From NCBI GenBank assembly GCA_045634005.1, contig JAZQZL010000069.1, forward strand, positions 8,795 through 72,794: a stretch of DNA of 64,000 bases. Reading direction: 5' to 3'. Origin of the DNA: Flemingiibacterium sp045634005 (lineage in GTDB: Bacteria; Bacillota; Clostridia; Oscillospirales; CAG-272). The notes under the pieces were generated by a model, which ran no database searches, was not told the origin of the DNA, and saw only the letters and a list, made by a program, of their open reading frames with translations. Position numbers and translations under genes: made by a program. Shown piece after piece: positions 1 through 8,740 of the stretch; position 1 is the stretch's first letter, and each line of letters opens with the position of its first letter.

Positions 1-82
1 CATACAAAAGCCGCGTGTGCGCAAATTAGTTTCGCGGCGTTTTTCGCCTGATTCGATTACGTGCAGCTTGGAGAAAATTACA

Positions 83-1120
83 ATGATAACAACAAATAAA
101 AACCGCCTGTCGCGTAGACTCACGTCGACGGTCTGTGCCGCCCTTTTATTTATACTATCAAGCACAGGAACACCGCTTCACGCCACAAGCGCTAATATAA
201 AGCTCATCCCCGGCGGTGTACCGTTCGGTGTCAAGCTTTACGCAGAGGGTGTTTCGGTCGTGGGCATCGCCGACGTAAAATGCGCCGCAGAGAGCGTAAG
301 CCCTGCGCGTGACGCAGGCATCCTTGAAAAGGATATAATTTTAGCTCTCAACGGCAAAAGCGTTAGTGCAGCAACAGAGGTATCCGACATCGTATCGGCG
401 AGCGAGGGTGCTTCGATAGAGGTAACGGTGCAGCGGGGGAGCGAGCAGTTTACAACGTCGCTTACACCCGTACGCTCAAATGAGGACGGGAAATACAAGG
501 CAGGACTTTTAATTCGCGACGGCGCGGCAGGAATCGGCACGGTAACGTACGTCGATCCTGACGACGGAAGCTTCGCAGGCCTCGGGCACGGAATATGTGA
601 AGGGGGCACTGCCGAGCTTGCGCCCTTGAAGCGCGGCGCAGTCGTCAACGTCACGGTAAGCGGCATCACAAAAGGTCAGATAGGCGCACCGGGTGAACTC
701 AAGGGATATTTCAGTTCTGGTAAGATCGGAACGCTTTTCAGTAACACCGAATGCGGTGTCTACGGCATTTTCGCGAAATATCCCGACGGACTTTCCTTGG
801 AGGCGGTCGAAGTAGCCCCCGCGGGCGAAATATGCGTTGGTGATGCCGAGCTTTGGTGTACCACCGACAGCGGCGGCATCGGCAAGTACGCAGTTAAGAT
901 AAGCGAGGTCGACCACTCGGGCAGAAGCGTCAAGAATTTCGTAGTGACGGTCACCGATCCGGCGCTTCTTGAAAGGACGGGCGGTATCGTTCAGGGAATG
1001 TCTGGCTCGCCGATCTTACAAAACGGCAAGCTCGTCGGCGCCCTGACGCACGTGCTCGTCAACGACCCGACACGCGGATACGGGATTTTTATTGAGAATA
1101 TGCTCGCGGCAGCAAAGTAA
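83..1120 (+). CDS. spoIVB: SpoIVB-type serine peptidase (S55 family), stage IV sporulation
   Basis: Predicted sporulation signalling protease. In Bacillus SpoIVB is secreted from the forespore and cleaves SpoIVFA to trigger pro-sigma-K processing; that role is transferred from the family. The 345-aa protein has an N-terminal hydrophobic anchor (about residues 12-35), a PDZ-like domain (about 50-125) and a C-terminal trypsin-like domain. The catalytic triad is visible: His169 in GLGHGICEGG, Asp292 in VTDP and Ser307 in GMSGSP. The Asp-Ser spacing of 15 equals that of the Bacillus enzyme. I chose the ATG at 83 because GGAG lies 9-12 bases upstream and the hydrophobic segment follows directly; an upstream GTG at 17 is possible. 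A hairpin follows the stop. Together with the SASP at 32.2 kb it marks a spore former. Confidence 0.93.
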   Translation: MITTNKNRLSRRLTSTVCAALLFILSSTGTPLHATSANIKLIPGGVPFGVKLYAEGVSVVGIADVKCAAESVSPARDAGILEKDIILALNGKSVSAATEVSDIVSASEGASIEVTVQRGSEQFTTSLTPVRSNEDGKYKAGLLIRDGAAGIGTVTYVDPDDGSFAGLGHGICEGGTAELAPLKRGAVVNVTVSGITKGQIGAPGELKGYFSSGKIGTLFSNTECGVYGIFAKYPDGLSLEAVEVAPAGEICVGDAELWCTTDSGGIGKYAVKISEVDHSGRSVKNFVVTVTDPALLERTGGIVQGMSGSPILQNGKLVGALTHVLVNDPTRGYGIFIENMLAAAK

Positions 1121-1135
1121 AAAGATCAAAATAGA

Positions 1136-1161
1136 AAAGTGGCAGAATAATCTGCCACTTT
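1136..1161. terminator. Bidirectional intrinsic terminator
   Basis: An 11-bp perfect inverted repeat (arm AAAGTGGCAGA) with an ATAA loop lies between the convergent ends of spoIVB and the AraC-family gene. A/T runs on both sides suit termination in both directions. Confidence 0.8.
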
Positions 1162-1955
1162 CATATTTTACAGCATTGTTTTTTGTATTCTTTCAAGGAA
1201 ATACCGGTATGATACTTAAAAAATTTGCGCATTAATTCCGGAGAGCCAAAATCCAATTTCTGCGCAATCTCTTTTGTTGAAAACGTTGAATTTCCGATCA
1301 AGCGCCTGATTTCGGTAATTCGTATTTCCGCTATAATATCGTTTAGGCATTTACCGCTGTATTTTTTCACCGTGCGATTCAAGTGTGCTACACTGCAATT
1401 CATAGCATTTGCCGTAATTTGAGCATTTATATTGGATACGGCATTTTGTTCTATCCATTTCCGACACCTCTGATACAGGCCGAGATCCGCAGGATGAGAA
1501 TCACACAAATTATTCAGCGTATTCAGCACATTGAGAAGCAGCCCCTCATTAACCCCTGAAATCAAACCCGATAAAAAACAGTTATCGTAAATTTTTTTGA
1601 TATATTGGGCTATTTCAAAAGTGGGCTTGATAATTCGGATGCTTTCATCGAATAGCAGGATCTCATCCGAATAATCATAAGTTATCTCAATTAAATTTGC
1701 GCAGTCGGAGGAAGAAAGCGTAAAATTGCCAAACCTTGAAATATGCAAAACGCTTCCGGCGGATACTTTTTTGTTATTCAGAAAAACATTGCCTGCCTCA
1801 ACAAAAAATAGGACGTGCGTTTGTGCAAGATTACATTGGTAAAGAAATTTGTTATTTAAATGATGGTATTCCACTTTAGAGATGTTGAGGAAGGTTTGTT
1901 TGATCGTTCTTTCGCCGTTCAGATATTTTTTGTCGCCATTATCAATATAAATCAT
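1161..1955 (-). CDS. AraC-family transcriptional regulator
   Basis: A 264-aa regulator with a C-terminal AraC double helix-turn-helix (about residues 165-262; end motif FGSPELMRKFFKYHTGISLKEYKK) and an N-terminal cupin-like sensing half containing FFVEAGNVFLNNKKVSAGSV. It is divergent from the GH32 gene and most likely controls it in response to a fructoside. The start at 1955 was chosen because AGGA precedes it at suitable spacing. A longer frame would run into the shared divergent promoter region, which holds a perfect palindrome at 2017-2039. The effector is unknown. Confidence 0.85.
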   Translation of the reverse strand: MIYIDNGDKKYLNGERTIKQTFLNISKVEYHHLNNKFLYQCNLAQTHVLFFVEAGNVFLNNKKVSAGSVLHISRFGNFTLSSSDCANLIEITYDYSDEILLFDESIRIIKPTFEIAQYIKKIYDNCFLSGLISGVNEGLLLNVLNTLNNLCDSHPADLGLYQRCRKWIEQNAVSNINAQITANAMNCSVAHLNRTVKKYSGKCLNDIIAEIRITEIRRLIGNSTFSTKEIAQKLDFGSPELMRKFFKYHTGISLKEYKKQCCKI

Positions 1956-2016
1956 ATCGCATTTTTCCTGTTTATGTTGTTTTTTTCTATTGATAAAATA
2001 ATTGCCAGATGTTATT

Positions 2017-2039
2017 ATTATACTGTAGTACAGTATAAT
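2017..2039. promoter_or_regulatory. 23-bp perfect palindrome in divergent araC/GH32 promoter region
   Basis: The core TATACTGTA-G-TACAGTATA is extended by ATT/AAT pairs on each side, giving 11-bp arms around one central base. Each arm contains TATAAT reading outward (plus strand 2034-2039, minus strand 2017-2022), so the palindrome could cover the -10 boxes of both divergent genes. No good -35 is visible at 17-18 bp. It may be an operator for a dimeric repressor or for the adjacent AraC protein. Confidence 0.6.
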
Positions 2040-2063
2040 TTTCAAGAGAGAAGGAGAAAATTT

Positions 2064-3617
2064 ATGGTATTAAAGATAACAAAAAAGTATTTGATTTTTC
2101 CTGTAAACACTCTTTGCTCAAAAAAGACGGTGTCCTTTAAATCAAACGGCGAAACAGTGTATAAACTAAATATAAAGCTTGACAATTTTAGTCCGAATTT
2201 TTATTCTTACATAGACCTTTCAAGATTTATCGGACAAACACTAGATATCCTTGTATCACCCGAAATGAAGCTGGAATTTCGTGAGTCCGATGAAATAGAC
2301 ATTGATAATCTGTATCATGAGCCTATGCGTCCGCAAGTTCATTTCACAACAAAGAACGGTTGGATAAATGACCCGAACGGTCTTATCAATATTGATGGAA
2401 CGTACCACCTGTTTTATCAGTACAATCCAACGGAGCCAAATTGGGATAACATGCATTGGGGTCATGCGCAAAGTAAAGATCTGATTCATTGGGAGGAAAA
2501 AGATACATCACTTTTCCCTGACGAGCGCGGAACTATGTTCTCGGGATGCGCCATTCTGGACAAAAACAACCTTATCGTAAAAAACGATGACGGCAGGAAA
2601 GCAGCACTGTTATTTTATACAACAACCAATCCTTTCTGCCAGCATATGTCATATTCCAATGACGGATTCAAAACGATTGAACGCTATAGAACAGAGCCCG
2701 TAGTCCCACATATTGCGGGACGGAACCGCGATCCCAAAGTAGTATTTTGCGATGAGCTTGACTGCTATGTTATGGTTCTTTATCTGGAAAAAGGAGAGTA
2801 CTGTATTTTCAAATCGGATAATTTAGTCGATTGGAGCGAGCTGCAACGCGTACAGTTTACCGGCGAAAGAGAATGCCCGGATATCTTCCCGATCGAAAGC
2901 GACAACGGCGAGCGCAAATGGGTTTTGATGGGTGCCGGCGATAAATATTTGGTTGGCAATTTTGAAAACGGAAAATTCGTTCCCGAGCAATCCGTGTTAT
3001 CACTGCATTACGGAAATATCGGTTACGCGGGACAGTCTTTCAGTAATTTGCCGAACGGACGAATCGTAAGAGTGGTTTGGGATCGCTGGCATTTGCCCAC
3101 ATTTAATTTTTGCGGTCAAATGGGCATTCCAATGGAGCTGTCACTCAGTAAATATAATGGGATATACTATCTCCAAGCATATCCCGTTGACGAAATCAAA
3201 TGTATTTATAATGACACAAAAGCATACGGCAATATTGCGATTTCTCCGAACTCAGCGTTCGTTGAAGAACTCAAAACCACCGCACAGTTGTTGAAGATCA
3301 AGAGCGGAAATTTAAAGAGCGGTAAAATGACCGTCAGTGTATTTGGCAAAGAAATCAGCTTTGACTTTTCAAACAATACAATGACTATAGGTGATTGTAA
3401 AGCACCTATCTCCCTGACACACGGCAAATTTGATATCACCGCTATTGTAGATCGAGCAAGCTTGGAGATATTTGCTGATGGCGGTAAAATATTCGTACCT
3501 TGTCTGGATGAAGATTCAGTAAGCGATTTTAACATTCCTTACCTTACTATTCAAGCGGATAGAGAAATAACATTAGAAAGTGTATCGGTCACTTCTCTTG
3601 ATTCGATATGGGATTAA
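2064..3617 (+). CDS. Glycoside hydrolase family 32 (beta-fructosidase / sucrose-6-phosphate hydrolase-like)
   Basis: Hydrolyses terminal beta-fructofuranosides (sucrose, sucrose-6-phosphate, levan or inulin oligomers). All three family signatures are present: nucleophile Asp103 in WINDPNG, the transition-state Asp223 in RNRDPK and acid/base Glu270 in RECPD. A roughly 90-residue N-terminal extension precedes the five-bladed propeller, and a C-terminal beta-sandwich ends with a FADGG-type motif. There is no signal peptide, so the protein should be cytoplasmic and act on imported sugars. The start at 2064 follows an AGAAGGAG ribosome site. It is divergent from an AraC regulator. The exact substrate cannot be read from the sequence. 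Confidence 0.92.
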   Translation: MVLKITKKYLIFPVNTLCSKKTVSFKSNGETVYKLNIKLDNFSPNFYSYIDLSRFIGQTLDILVSPEMKLEFRESDEIDIDNLYHEPMRPQVHFTTKNGWINDPNGLINIDGTYHLFYQYNPTEPNWDNMHWGHAQSKDLIHWEEKDTSLFPDERGTMFSGCAILDKNNLIVKNDDGRKAALLFYTTTNPFCQHMSYSNDGFKTIERYRTEPVVPHIAGRNRDPKVVFCDELDCYVMVLYLEKGEYCIFKSDNLVDWSELQRVQFTGERECPDIFPIESDNGERKWVLMGAGDKYLVGNFENGKFVPEQSVLSLHYGNIGYAGQSFSNLPNGRIVRVVWDRWHLPTFNFCGQMGIPMELSLSKYNGIYYLQAYPVDEIKCIYNDTKAYGNIAISPNSAFVEELKTTAQLLKIKSGNLKSGKMTVSVFGKEISFDFSNNTMTIGDCKAPISLTHGKFDITAIVDRASLEIFADGGKIFVPCLDEDSVSDFNIPYLTIQADREITLESVSVTSLDSIWD

Positions 3618-3647
3618 TACAGTAACCAAATCTAAATAAAATAAAGA

Positions 3648-3680
3648 AAAATGCTCACCACAACGTATAGGTGAGCATTT
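3648..3680. terminator. Bidirectional terminator between GH32 and kdgK
   Basis: Perfect 11-bp stem (AAATGCTCACC / GGTGAGCATTT) with a 10-base loop, T-rich on the plus side and A-rich upstream. It serves the convergent GH32 gene and the kdgK operon. Confidence 0.85.
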
Positions 3681-3687
3681 TTATTAT

Positions 3688-4710
3688 TTATCTCTGTACT
3701 CTGCCCGAGCCGTCCCCGCCCATAAGAGAGAGAATGTCGGCTGGCTTCGAGAGGTTGACGTCAAGCTCTATCGTCTGCTTAAGGCAGGATGCCGCCGCAG
3801 CGTATTCGATAGTCTTCTGTTCGTCAAAGCCGTTTATAATGCCGTAGATAAGACCTGCACCGAACGAGTCGCCGCCGCCTACGCGGTCTACTATGTGGAT
3901 GCGATATTCCTTCGAGAAATATGCCTTCCCGTCCTTGTAAAGAAGTGCGGACCAGTCGTTGTCGGATGCACTGATACTCTTGCGAAGCGTGATCGCAACG
4001 GCTCCGATGCCGTACTTTTTCGAGATTTTATCCGCAACCTCAATGTATCCCTCACGGCTGAGCTTACCCGAGATGATGTCCGTGTCAGATGCGTGTATGT
4101 CGAGCACGTCGGATGCATCCTCCTCGTTTGCGATAAGCACGTCAACGTATTGGAGCAGCTTTTCCATCGTCACTTTAGCCTCTGCACGCGACCAGAGATT
4201 CTTGCGGTAGTTTAGGTCACAGCTGACCGTAAGACCGAGCTTCTTTGCCATCTTACACGCCTCAAGGCATATCTCGGGGAGCGCTCCGCCAAGCGCCGGA
4301 GTAATGCCGGTGAAGTGGAAGTGCGCTGCATCCTTCATTATTTCATCCCAATTGTAGTCGTCGGGATTTGACTCGCAGAACGCGGAATTCTTACGGTCGT
4401 AAACTATCTTCGACGGTCTTTGCGAAGCGCCCTTTTCGAGATAGAAAAGTCCGATTCGATCGCCGCCGTATGCGATATGATCGGTTCCGACCGAGTACTT
4501 TTTAAGCGTTGCGAGCGCACACTCGGAGATAAGATTTTCCGGAAGCTTCGTTACAAACTGCGTCGGCACGCCCATATACGAAAGCGAGGTGCAAACGTTT
4601 GCCTCAGCGCCGGTATAGAACACCTCAAATCTGTTTGCCTGAATAAACTTTAAATACCCTTCGGGATTAAGGCGCATAATATAGTCGCCAAAGCCAATTA
4701 CCTTTTTCAT
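3688..4710 (-). CDS. kdgK: 2-keto-3-deoxygluconate kinase (PfkB/ribokinase family)
   Basis: Phosphorylates 2-dehydro-3-deoxygluconate (KDG) to KDPG with ATP in the cytoplasm. The 340-aa protein has the PfkB architecture: an N-terminal GGE-like region (FYTGAEANVCTSLSYMG) and the C-terminal catalytic motif DRVGGGDSFGAGLIYG with base Asp281. It is the last gene of the eda - propeller - kdgK operon (14-bp gap to the propeller gene, GGAGG ribosome site). The pairing with KDPG aldolase makes the KDG assignment more likely than fructokinase or another sugar kinase. Confidence 0.88.
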   Translation of the reverse strand: MKKVIGFGDYIMRLNPEGYLKFIQANRFEVFYTGAEANVCTSLSYMGVPTQFVTKLPENLISECALATLKKYSVGTDHIAYGGDRIGLFYLEKGASQRPSKIVYDRKNSAFCESNPDDYNWDEIMKDAAHFHFTGITPALGGALPEICLEACKMAKKLGLTVSCDLNYRKNLWSRAEAKVTMEKLLQYVDVLIANEEDASDVLDIHASDTDIISGKLSREGYIEVADKISKKYGIGAVAITLRKSISASDNDWSALLYKDGKAYFSKEYRIHIVDRVGGGDSFGAGLIYGIINGFDEQKTIEYAAAASCLKQTIELDVNLSKPADILSLMGGDGSGRVQR

Positions 4711-4724
4711 ATTAACCTCCGAAA

Positions 4725-5864
4725 TTACTGTTCTTCGCCCTCGAAGTAGTCCGCAAGATCGCCAAGGCGTGCGTAGTAGAGCGCGTCCTTGCCGCGAATA
4801 CCGCTTTCACCGTGCGGCTTGTCGGGATAAAGCTCACTGTTTGACCAGATCATAAAGAGCTCGCCCTTGTAGTTGATGACGTCGTAGTAAACGATACCGT
4901 ACTTGTCAACGACGGTGAATATCTCCTCGTACTTCGAAACGTCCTCGCCCTCACCGAGCATAAGTCGTATGTTGTTTCTGTCGCGGCCCATTAAATTGGG
5001 CTTAAGTCCGAATGCGGAGTATGCCATAAGCACGCGGCCGTTGTACTCAAGCATCTGCGGACGGGTTTCAACAAGAGGAACTCTCGTTGGCGTTTCACAG
5101 AACGTCTTACCAAGATCGTGCGACACGTAATAGTTGCAGTCCTGTGCAGCGCGAAGAAGCGCATACATCTCGCCCTTCACTATCGCTATCTGGCACTCGT
5201 AGGAGGCGATTTTCGGGATAATGCCCTGGAACTCGTATGTAACGCCGTCGGTGCACCTCCAGATGATAGGCTGCGAGCAGCCCGAGGTGATGCAGCCGTA
5301 GTACGCGCCCTCATAGAAGCAGGGTTTTGCGACGTTGATAATGTTTTCGCGACAGTCGAAATCGAGATTGAAGCCGCTCATACCGTTCTTCGTCAGATAT
5401 TCTGCAACAGCTTCCTTCGTAAGATTAACGGGCTTGGAATCTGCATCGAATTTGCACTTTATCGGATTTATCCTCGACATCTCATTCGTATCGGGATCGA
5501 AATCGAGATAGTAATACTCGCTCGCGTTTGCAAGGAAGTATATTCTCACCTTGCCGTCAAGGAAAACCGAGCTTGCATCAACGGGATTTATATAGGTAAC
5601 GCCGTCGATTACGTCGCCGCTGTCCATAAGAACGATATTCTCCGCCTTGTGCGGCTGCATTATCGGCATCTTCATGATCATCATCGTGCTGAACTGCTCG
5701 CCATAGCTTCGTCTGCCCGCATGATACGGCGTATAAAGCATACCGCGCTCGCCGTCAAAGCAGCTTATCGGTGCGCTCGACGAGGTGAGATTTGCGGTGT
5801 CGCTCACGCACACTCTGTGGTCGATTATAATATGCCGCCATTCCTCGTTTGTTCTCTTTGCCAT
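4725..5864 (-). CDS. Sialidase-like (BNR) beta-propeller protein, unknown function
   Basis: A 379-aa protein without signal peptide. Aromatic and glycine-rich segments recur (MLYTPYHAGRRSYGEQ, YYVSHDLGKTF, YDVINYKGELFMIWSN), including an Asp-box-like SHDLGKTF, which suggests a sialidase-type propeller. It is clearly paralogous to the protein at 7593-8693: both share the KYGIV...YxxLxMxxSN ending and the EYL.xxG segment. It sits between eda and kdgK with 1-14 bp spacing, so it is co-expressed with KDG/KDPG breakdown. I infer that it releases or modifies a hexuronate or aldonate-yielding saccharide. No catalytic residues were assigned. Confidence 0.7.
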   Translation of the reverse strand: MAKRTNEEWRHIIIDHRVCVSDTANLTSSSAPISCFDGERGMLYTPYHAGRRSYGEQFSTMMIMKMPIMQPHKAENIVLMDSGDVIDGVTYINPVDASSVFLDGKVRIYFLANASEYYYLDFDPDTNEMSRINPIKCKFDADSKPVNLTKEAVAEYLTKNGMSGFNLDFDCRENIINVAKPCFYEGAYYGCITSGCSQPIIWRCTDGVTYEFQGIIPKIASYECQIAIVKGEMYALLRAAQDCNYYVSHDLGKTFCETPTRVPLVETRPQMLEYNGRVLMAYSAFGLKPNLMGRDRNNIRLMLGEGEDVSKYEEIFTVVDKYGIVYYDVINYKGELFMIWSNSELYPDKPHGESGIRGKDALYYARLGDLADYFEGEEQ

Positions 5865-5865
5865 C

Positions 5866-6516
5866 TTATTTACCTGCCTTCTCGCATATCGAAATGCATT
5901 TTAATATGTTTTCTCTTACGGTTTTACTGTCACCGGACGTGAGTGCCGACTTCGGAGCCATAAAGCTTCCGCCGCACGCAAGCACGTTCTTCTGCGAAAT
6001 ATATTTTTCAAAATTATCCATAGTGATGCCGCCCGTCGGGATGAATACGTTGTCCGCAAGCGCGCCTGCGTAGAGCTTCAAAACGTCCGTGCCGCCCATT
6101 GCCTCTGCCGGGAAGAATTTGACCGTAGTTATACCAAGCTCCCCCGCCATAAACGCCTCAGTCGGAGTTGCAACACCCGGCAAAAAGAGCATTCCGCGCT
6201 CTTTCGCCTTCTTGATGAGCGCCGCGTCAAGCCAAGGCGAAACACAGAAATCCGCTCCGTTTTTGATCGCAGTATCAAGGCGCTCTTCATTTGTAACCGT
6301 GCCTGCGCCGACGATGATATCGGGATAATTCTCCTTCACCGCTTTGATTGCCTTCGGTGCGAAATCATTGCGAAGGGTGATCTCAATGCACTTAAGCGGA
6401 GTTCCCGAGATAGCATCCATAAGGGTTTCAAGCTCGGTTTCATCGGCGATCGCCACCACGGGAATAACGCCGATATTCTTGAGTGCGCCGCCAAATTTTT
6501 CGTAAAACAGATCCAT
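5866..6516 (-). CDS. eda: 2-keto-3-deoxy-6-phosphogluconate (KDPG) aldolase
   Basis: Cleaves KDPG to pyruvate and glyceraldehyde-3-phosphate. The 216-aa protein has the usual family length. Schiff-base Lys133 (TTVKFFPAE) and catalytic Glu45 (CIEITLR) fall at the same numbers as in the E. coli enzyme, and GAGTV and PTGGI motifs are present. It is the first gene of a three-gene operon with a propeller protein and kdgK; its stop is separated by one base from the next start. The adjacent divergent AraC gene is the likely regulator. Confidence 0.93.
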   Translation of the reverse strand: MDLFYEKFGGALKNIGVIPVVAIADETELETLMDAISGTPLKCIEITLRNDFAPKAIKAVKENYPDIIVGAGTVTNEERLDTAIKNGADFCVSPWLDAALIKKAKERGMLFLPGVATPTEAFMAGELGITTVKFFPAEAMGGTDVLKLYAGALADNVFIPTGGITMDNFEKYISQKNVLACGGSFMAPKSALTSGDSKTVRENILKCISICEKAGK

Positions 6517-6536
6517 AGCAAATCTCCTTGAATATT

Positions 6537-6565
6537 TATATCTCTAACTTAATCATACACGTCAA
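6537..6565 (-). promoter_or_regulatory. Possible weak promoter of eda-propeller-kdgK operon
   Basis: On the minus strand TTGACG is followed at 17 bp by GATATA. The weak -10 would fit an activator-dependent promoter. Alternative spacing (19 bp) gives TATAAA. Confidence 0.35.
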
Positions 6566-6586
6566 TTTTTAAAATGTAAATAGCAA

Positions 6587-6615
6587 AAATCGCTTGATTT
6601 TTAACTTAAATTGCT
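6587..6615. promoter_or_regulatory. Tandem AAATYGCT half-sites, 21-bp period, between eda and araC
   Basis: AAATCGCT at 6587 and AAATTGCT at 6608 are direct repeats with 21-bp period. They overlap the plus-strand -35 (6594-6599) and spacer of the araC promoter. An inverted repeat AAAAATC-GCTT-GATTTTT (6585-6602) overlaps the first. A candidate autoregulatory AraC-type site; short repeats in AT-rich DNA keep confidence low. Confidence 0.35.
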
Positions 6616-6622
6616 GTATAAT
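6594..6622 (+). promoter_or_regulatory. Promoter of araC-family gene at 6640
   Basis: TTGATT (6594-6599), 17-bp spacer, TATAAT (6617-6622). The inferred start lies about 10 bases before the GTG codon, giving a very short leader with AGGTGAT as ribosome site. Confidence 0.65.
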
Positions 6623-6639
6623 AGCATTGAGGTGATATC

Positions 6640-7458
6640 GTGCTTCAGATCAACGAATACTTTTACCGCCTTGTCGGCAAGGACGACTTCGTGCAAAAGA
6701 ACCATTCGCACAACGAGATTGAATTTATACAGGTCATAAGCGGCGACGGCACCGTTTTGAAAAACGACAAAACGTATCTTCTGCAAAGCCAGCATATTTA
6801 CGTCATAGACGCGCGAAATGCGCACATCGTCTATCCACAGCCGGACGACTGCAGCGGCTACGTAAGGAACAAAATCGTAATAAATGCAGATTCGTTCGAG
6901 CGCTTTTTTAGGGATCTCGGAATGGAAGCGGTGATAGAAACGCTTTTCGAGTCCTCACCTATCTCGACCGCACAAATACCAGAGATAGACGGTATATTCA
7001 AGAGAGTATCGGAGCTTTGCAGCAGCAAAAAGCCCGAGAACATCGGATTTGCTCACGGATACTTAACAGAGCTGATACATCTTATTTATTCAAATGCAAG
7101 TACGGGTGTACGCGACGAAAAGAAGAACACCGTTCAGAAAATGCTCGACGTTATAAATCAAACCGAAGGCATTACGTCACTTTCCGAAATAAGCGAAGCA
7201 TTGCATATGGACAAGCACTATCTCTGCCGCACGTTCAAGCAGAAAACCGGCACCAACCTTTCGTCGTACCTTTCCGACAAGGTATTTGAAAAATGCTGTA
7301 AGCTGCTACAAAGCACGTCCTACTCGCTGGAGCAGGTATCAGCGCTGTGCGGTTTTTCCTCGTCGGCATCGCTCACGCGCTTTTTCAAAAGCAAGTGCGG
7401 CATAGCACCGTCCGCATACCGCAAGGAGCGCTCGTCGACGGTAAGGCTTTATTTTTAA
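6640..7458 (+). CDS. AraC-family transcriptional regulator (cupin + double HTH)
   Basis: A 272-aa regulator. The N-terminal cupin (HSHNEIEFIQVISGDG) is the usual sugar-sensing half. The C-terminal AraC domain (about 170-268) has the second helix-turn-helix VSALCGFSSSASLTRFFKSKCGIAPSAYRK. The start is GTG, preceded by GAGGTGAT. It is divergent from the eda operon and followed by the second propeller gene, so it probably controls hexuronate/aldonate use and its own promoter. The effector is not known. Confidence 0.88.
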   Translation: MLQINEYFYRLVGKDDFVQKNHSHNEIEFIQVISGDGTVLKNDKTYLLQSQHIYVIDARNAHIVYPQPDDCSGYVRNKIVINADSFERFFRDLGMEAVIETLFESSPISTAQIPEIDGIFKRVSELCSSKKPENIGFAHGYLTELIHLIYSNASTGVRDEKKNTVQKMLDVINQTEGITSLSEISEALHMDKHYLCRTFKQKTGTNLSSYLSDKVFEKCCKLLQSTSYSLEQVSALCGFSSSASLTRFFKSKCGIAPSAYRKERSSTVRLYF

Positions 7459-7527
7459 ATCGCGCACAGTAAAAAAGCCGCCGAAAGTTCCTGCTTGTCG
7501 TAATTTTTGCGGTTGCTCTCATACGCC

Positions 7528-7557
7528 TTGACAAAGCCGCGCTGCGCGTGATATAAT
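7528..7557 (+). promoter_or_regulatory. Promoter of second propeller gene
   Basis: TTGACA (7528-7533), 18-bp GC-rich spacer, TATAAT (7552-7557). A ribosome site AAAGGAG precedes the ATG at 7593. Confidence 0.8.
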
Positions 7558-7592
7558 TGTATCAACAAAATAAAAAAAGGAGAATCCTTTAT

Positions 7593-8693
7593 ATGAACTA
7601 CGGAATGGAAATGACCCAGATAAACGACGCTCTCACGCAAACTGCGGCTTGCGGAAGCGCGGCTGTCTACGATCAGCCAAACGGACTTGTGTTCGTTTCG
7701 TATTTGACCGGCGTTAAGAAGCGCTACGGCGAATCCTGCGGCAAGCTTTGCCTGTCGGTATTCTCACCCTCGCAGCCTCACAACGTACGTCACCGCGTGC
7801 TTGACACAGGTGTTGGCGCATCAAGAGGCCTTCTCTGCACCGCGATCTACCTCGTAGGCGACTCGAGAGTCCGCCTTATCTTCTCGACCACGCGTGGCGA
7901 GCTTGCAACCTACTACCGCGACTACGACTTCATCTCCGATACCGTTTCCGAGAGAAAAGAGGTATTCCTTCGCACCGAGAACGGCGACGTTCGTCTTAAC
8001 AAGCACACCTACGCCGAGTACCTCGCAGCGCACGGTCTGCCGCTCAAGGTTGCTTCGGATCCCATCATAAACAAGGTTACAAGATACAACGGCAAGCTTT
8101 ACACCGCCGTTTCCAACGACTACGAGGGCTATCCTACCCTTTGCACGATCGAGGACAACATTCTCGTTCCGTTCGCACACTGCCCCGAGCTTATGACGTA
8201 CGAGTTCCGCTACTATATGAGCGACGACGGAATCTTCGGTATGTACCGTTTCCCGCCGGATGACCACGGCACCGGTCACGCGGCATACACCGTATCGAAG
8301 GACGGCGGTAAGACCTGGAACACCACCATCTTCGAGGACGGCGTTCAGTCCCGCCCCGACATCACCGAGTACTACGGCAAGCCGCTTATCGTATATAACT
8401 ACAAGAGCGACAAGTCGCGCGAGAACTTCCCGAAGATGCACAACTTCAGAAACTCGATAAAGATGGTATACGACGGAAAGGTCATCTTCGACTTCTTCTC
8501 GAAGTACGGCATCGTAGAGCACGAGCTCGTTAACGTCTACAACGACCTCTATATGGTATTCTCCAACTGTCCGCAGGCACTCTCCACCGCAAACGGCGGC
8601 GCGTGGGTTGAAAACGGTCATCCCGTTGAGCAGGGCAAGGAGGCTATCCAGTGGGTTAAGCTCGGATATATGCTCGGTGAAGAAAACAACTGA
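7593..8693 (+). CDS. Sialidase-like (BNR) beta-propeller protein, paralogue of 4725-5864
   Basis: A 366-aa protein without signal peptide. Asp-box-like elements include SKDGGKTWNT near residue 235. It shares layout and several motifs with the propeller gene in the eda operon: a YxEYLAAHGL segment, a KYGIVEHELVNVYNDLYMVFSN ending and a similar length. It has its own strong promoter and a terminator directly after the stop. The two copies flank the eda/araC divergent region, suggesting a locus duplication with different substrates or a two-step pathway. Enzymatic function is unproven; the family includes hydrolases, lyases and binding proteins. Confidence 0.7.
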   Translation: MNYGMEMTQINDALTQTAACGSAAVYDQPNGLVFVSYLTGVKKRYGESCGKLCLSVFSPSQPHNVRHRVLDTGVGASRGLLCTAIYLVGDSRVRLIFSTTRGELATYYRDYDFISDTVSERKEVFLRTENGDVRLNKHTYAEYLAAHGLPLKVASDPIINKVTRYNGKLYTAVSNDYEGYPTLCTIEDNILVPFAHCPELMTYEFRYYMSDDGIFGMYRFPPDDHGTGHAAYTVSKDGGKTWNTTIFEDGVQSRPDITEYYGKPLIVYNYKSDKSRENFPKMHNFRNSIKMVYDGKVIFDFFSKYGIVEHELVNVYNDLYMVFSNCPQALSTANGGAWVENGHPVEQGKEAIQWVKLGYMLGEENN

Positions 8694-8702
8694 ATAAAAA
8701 AG

Positions 8703-8733
8703 CGCTCATCGGTTTTCCGATGAGCGTCTTTTT
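8703..8733. terminator. Bidirectional terminator between propeller gene and malic enzyme
   Basis: Perfect 10-bp stem CGCTCATCGG / CCGATGAGCG with a TTTT loop, flanked by A-run and T-run, between convergent genes. Confidence 0.9.
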
Positions 8734-8740
8734 GCTTATT

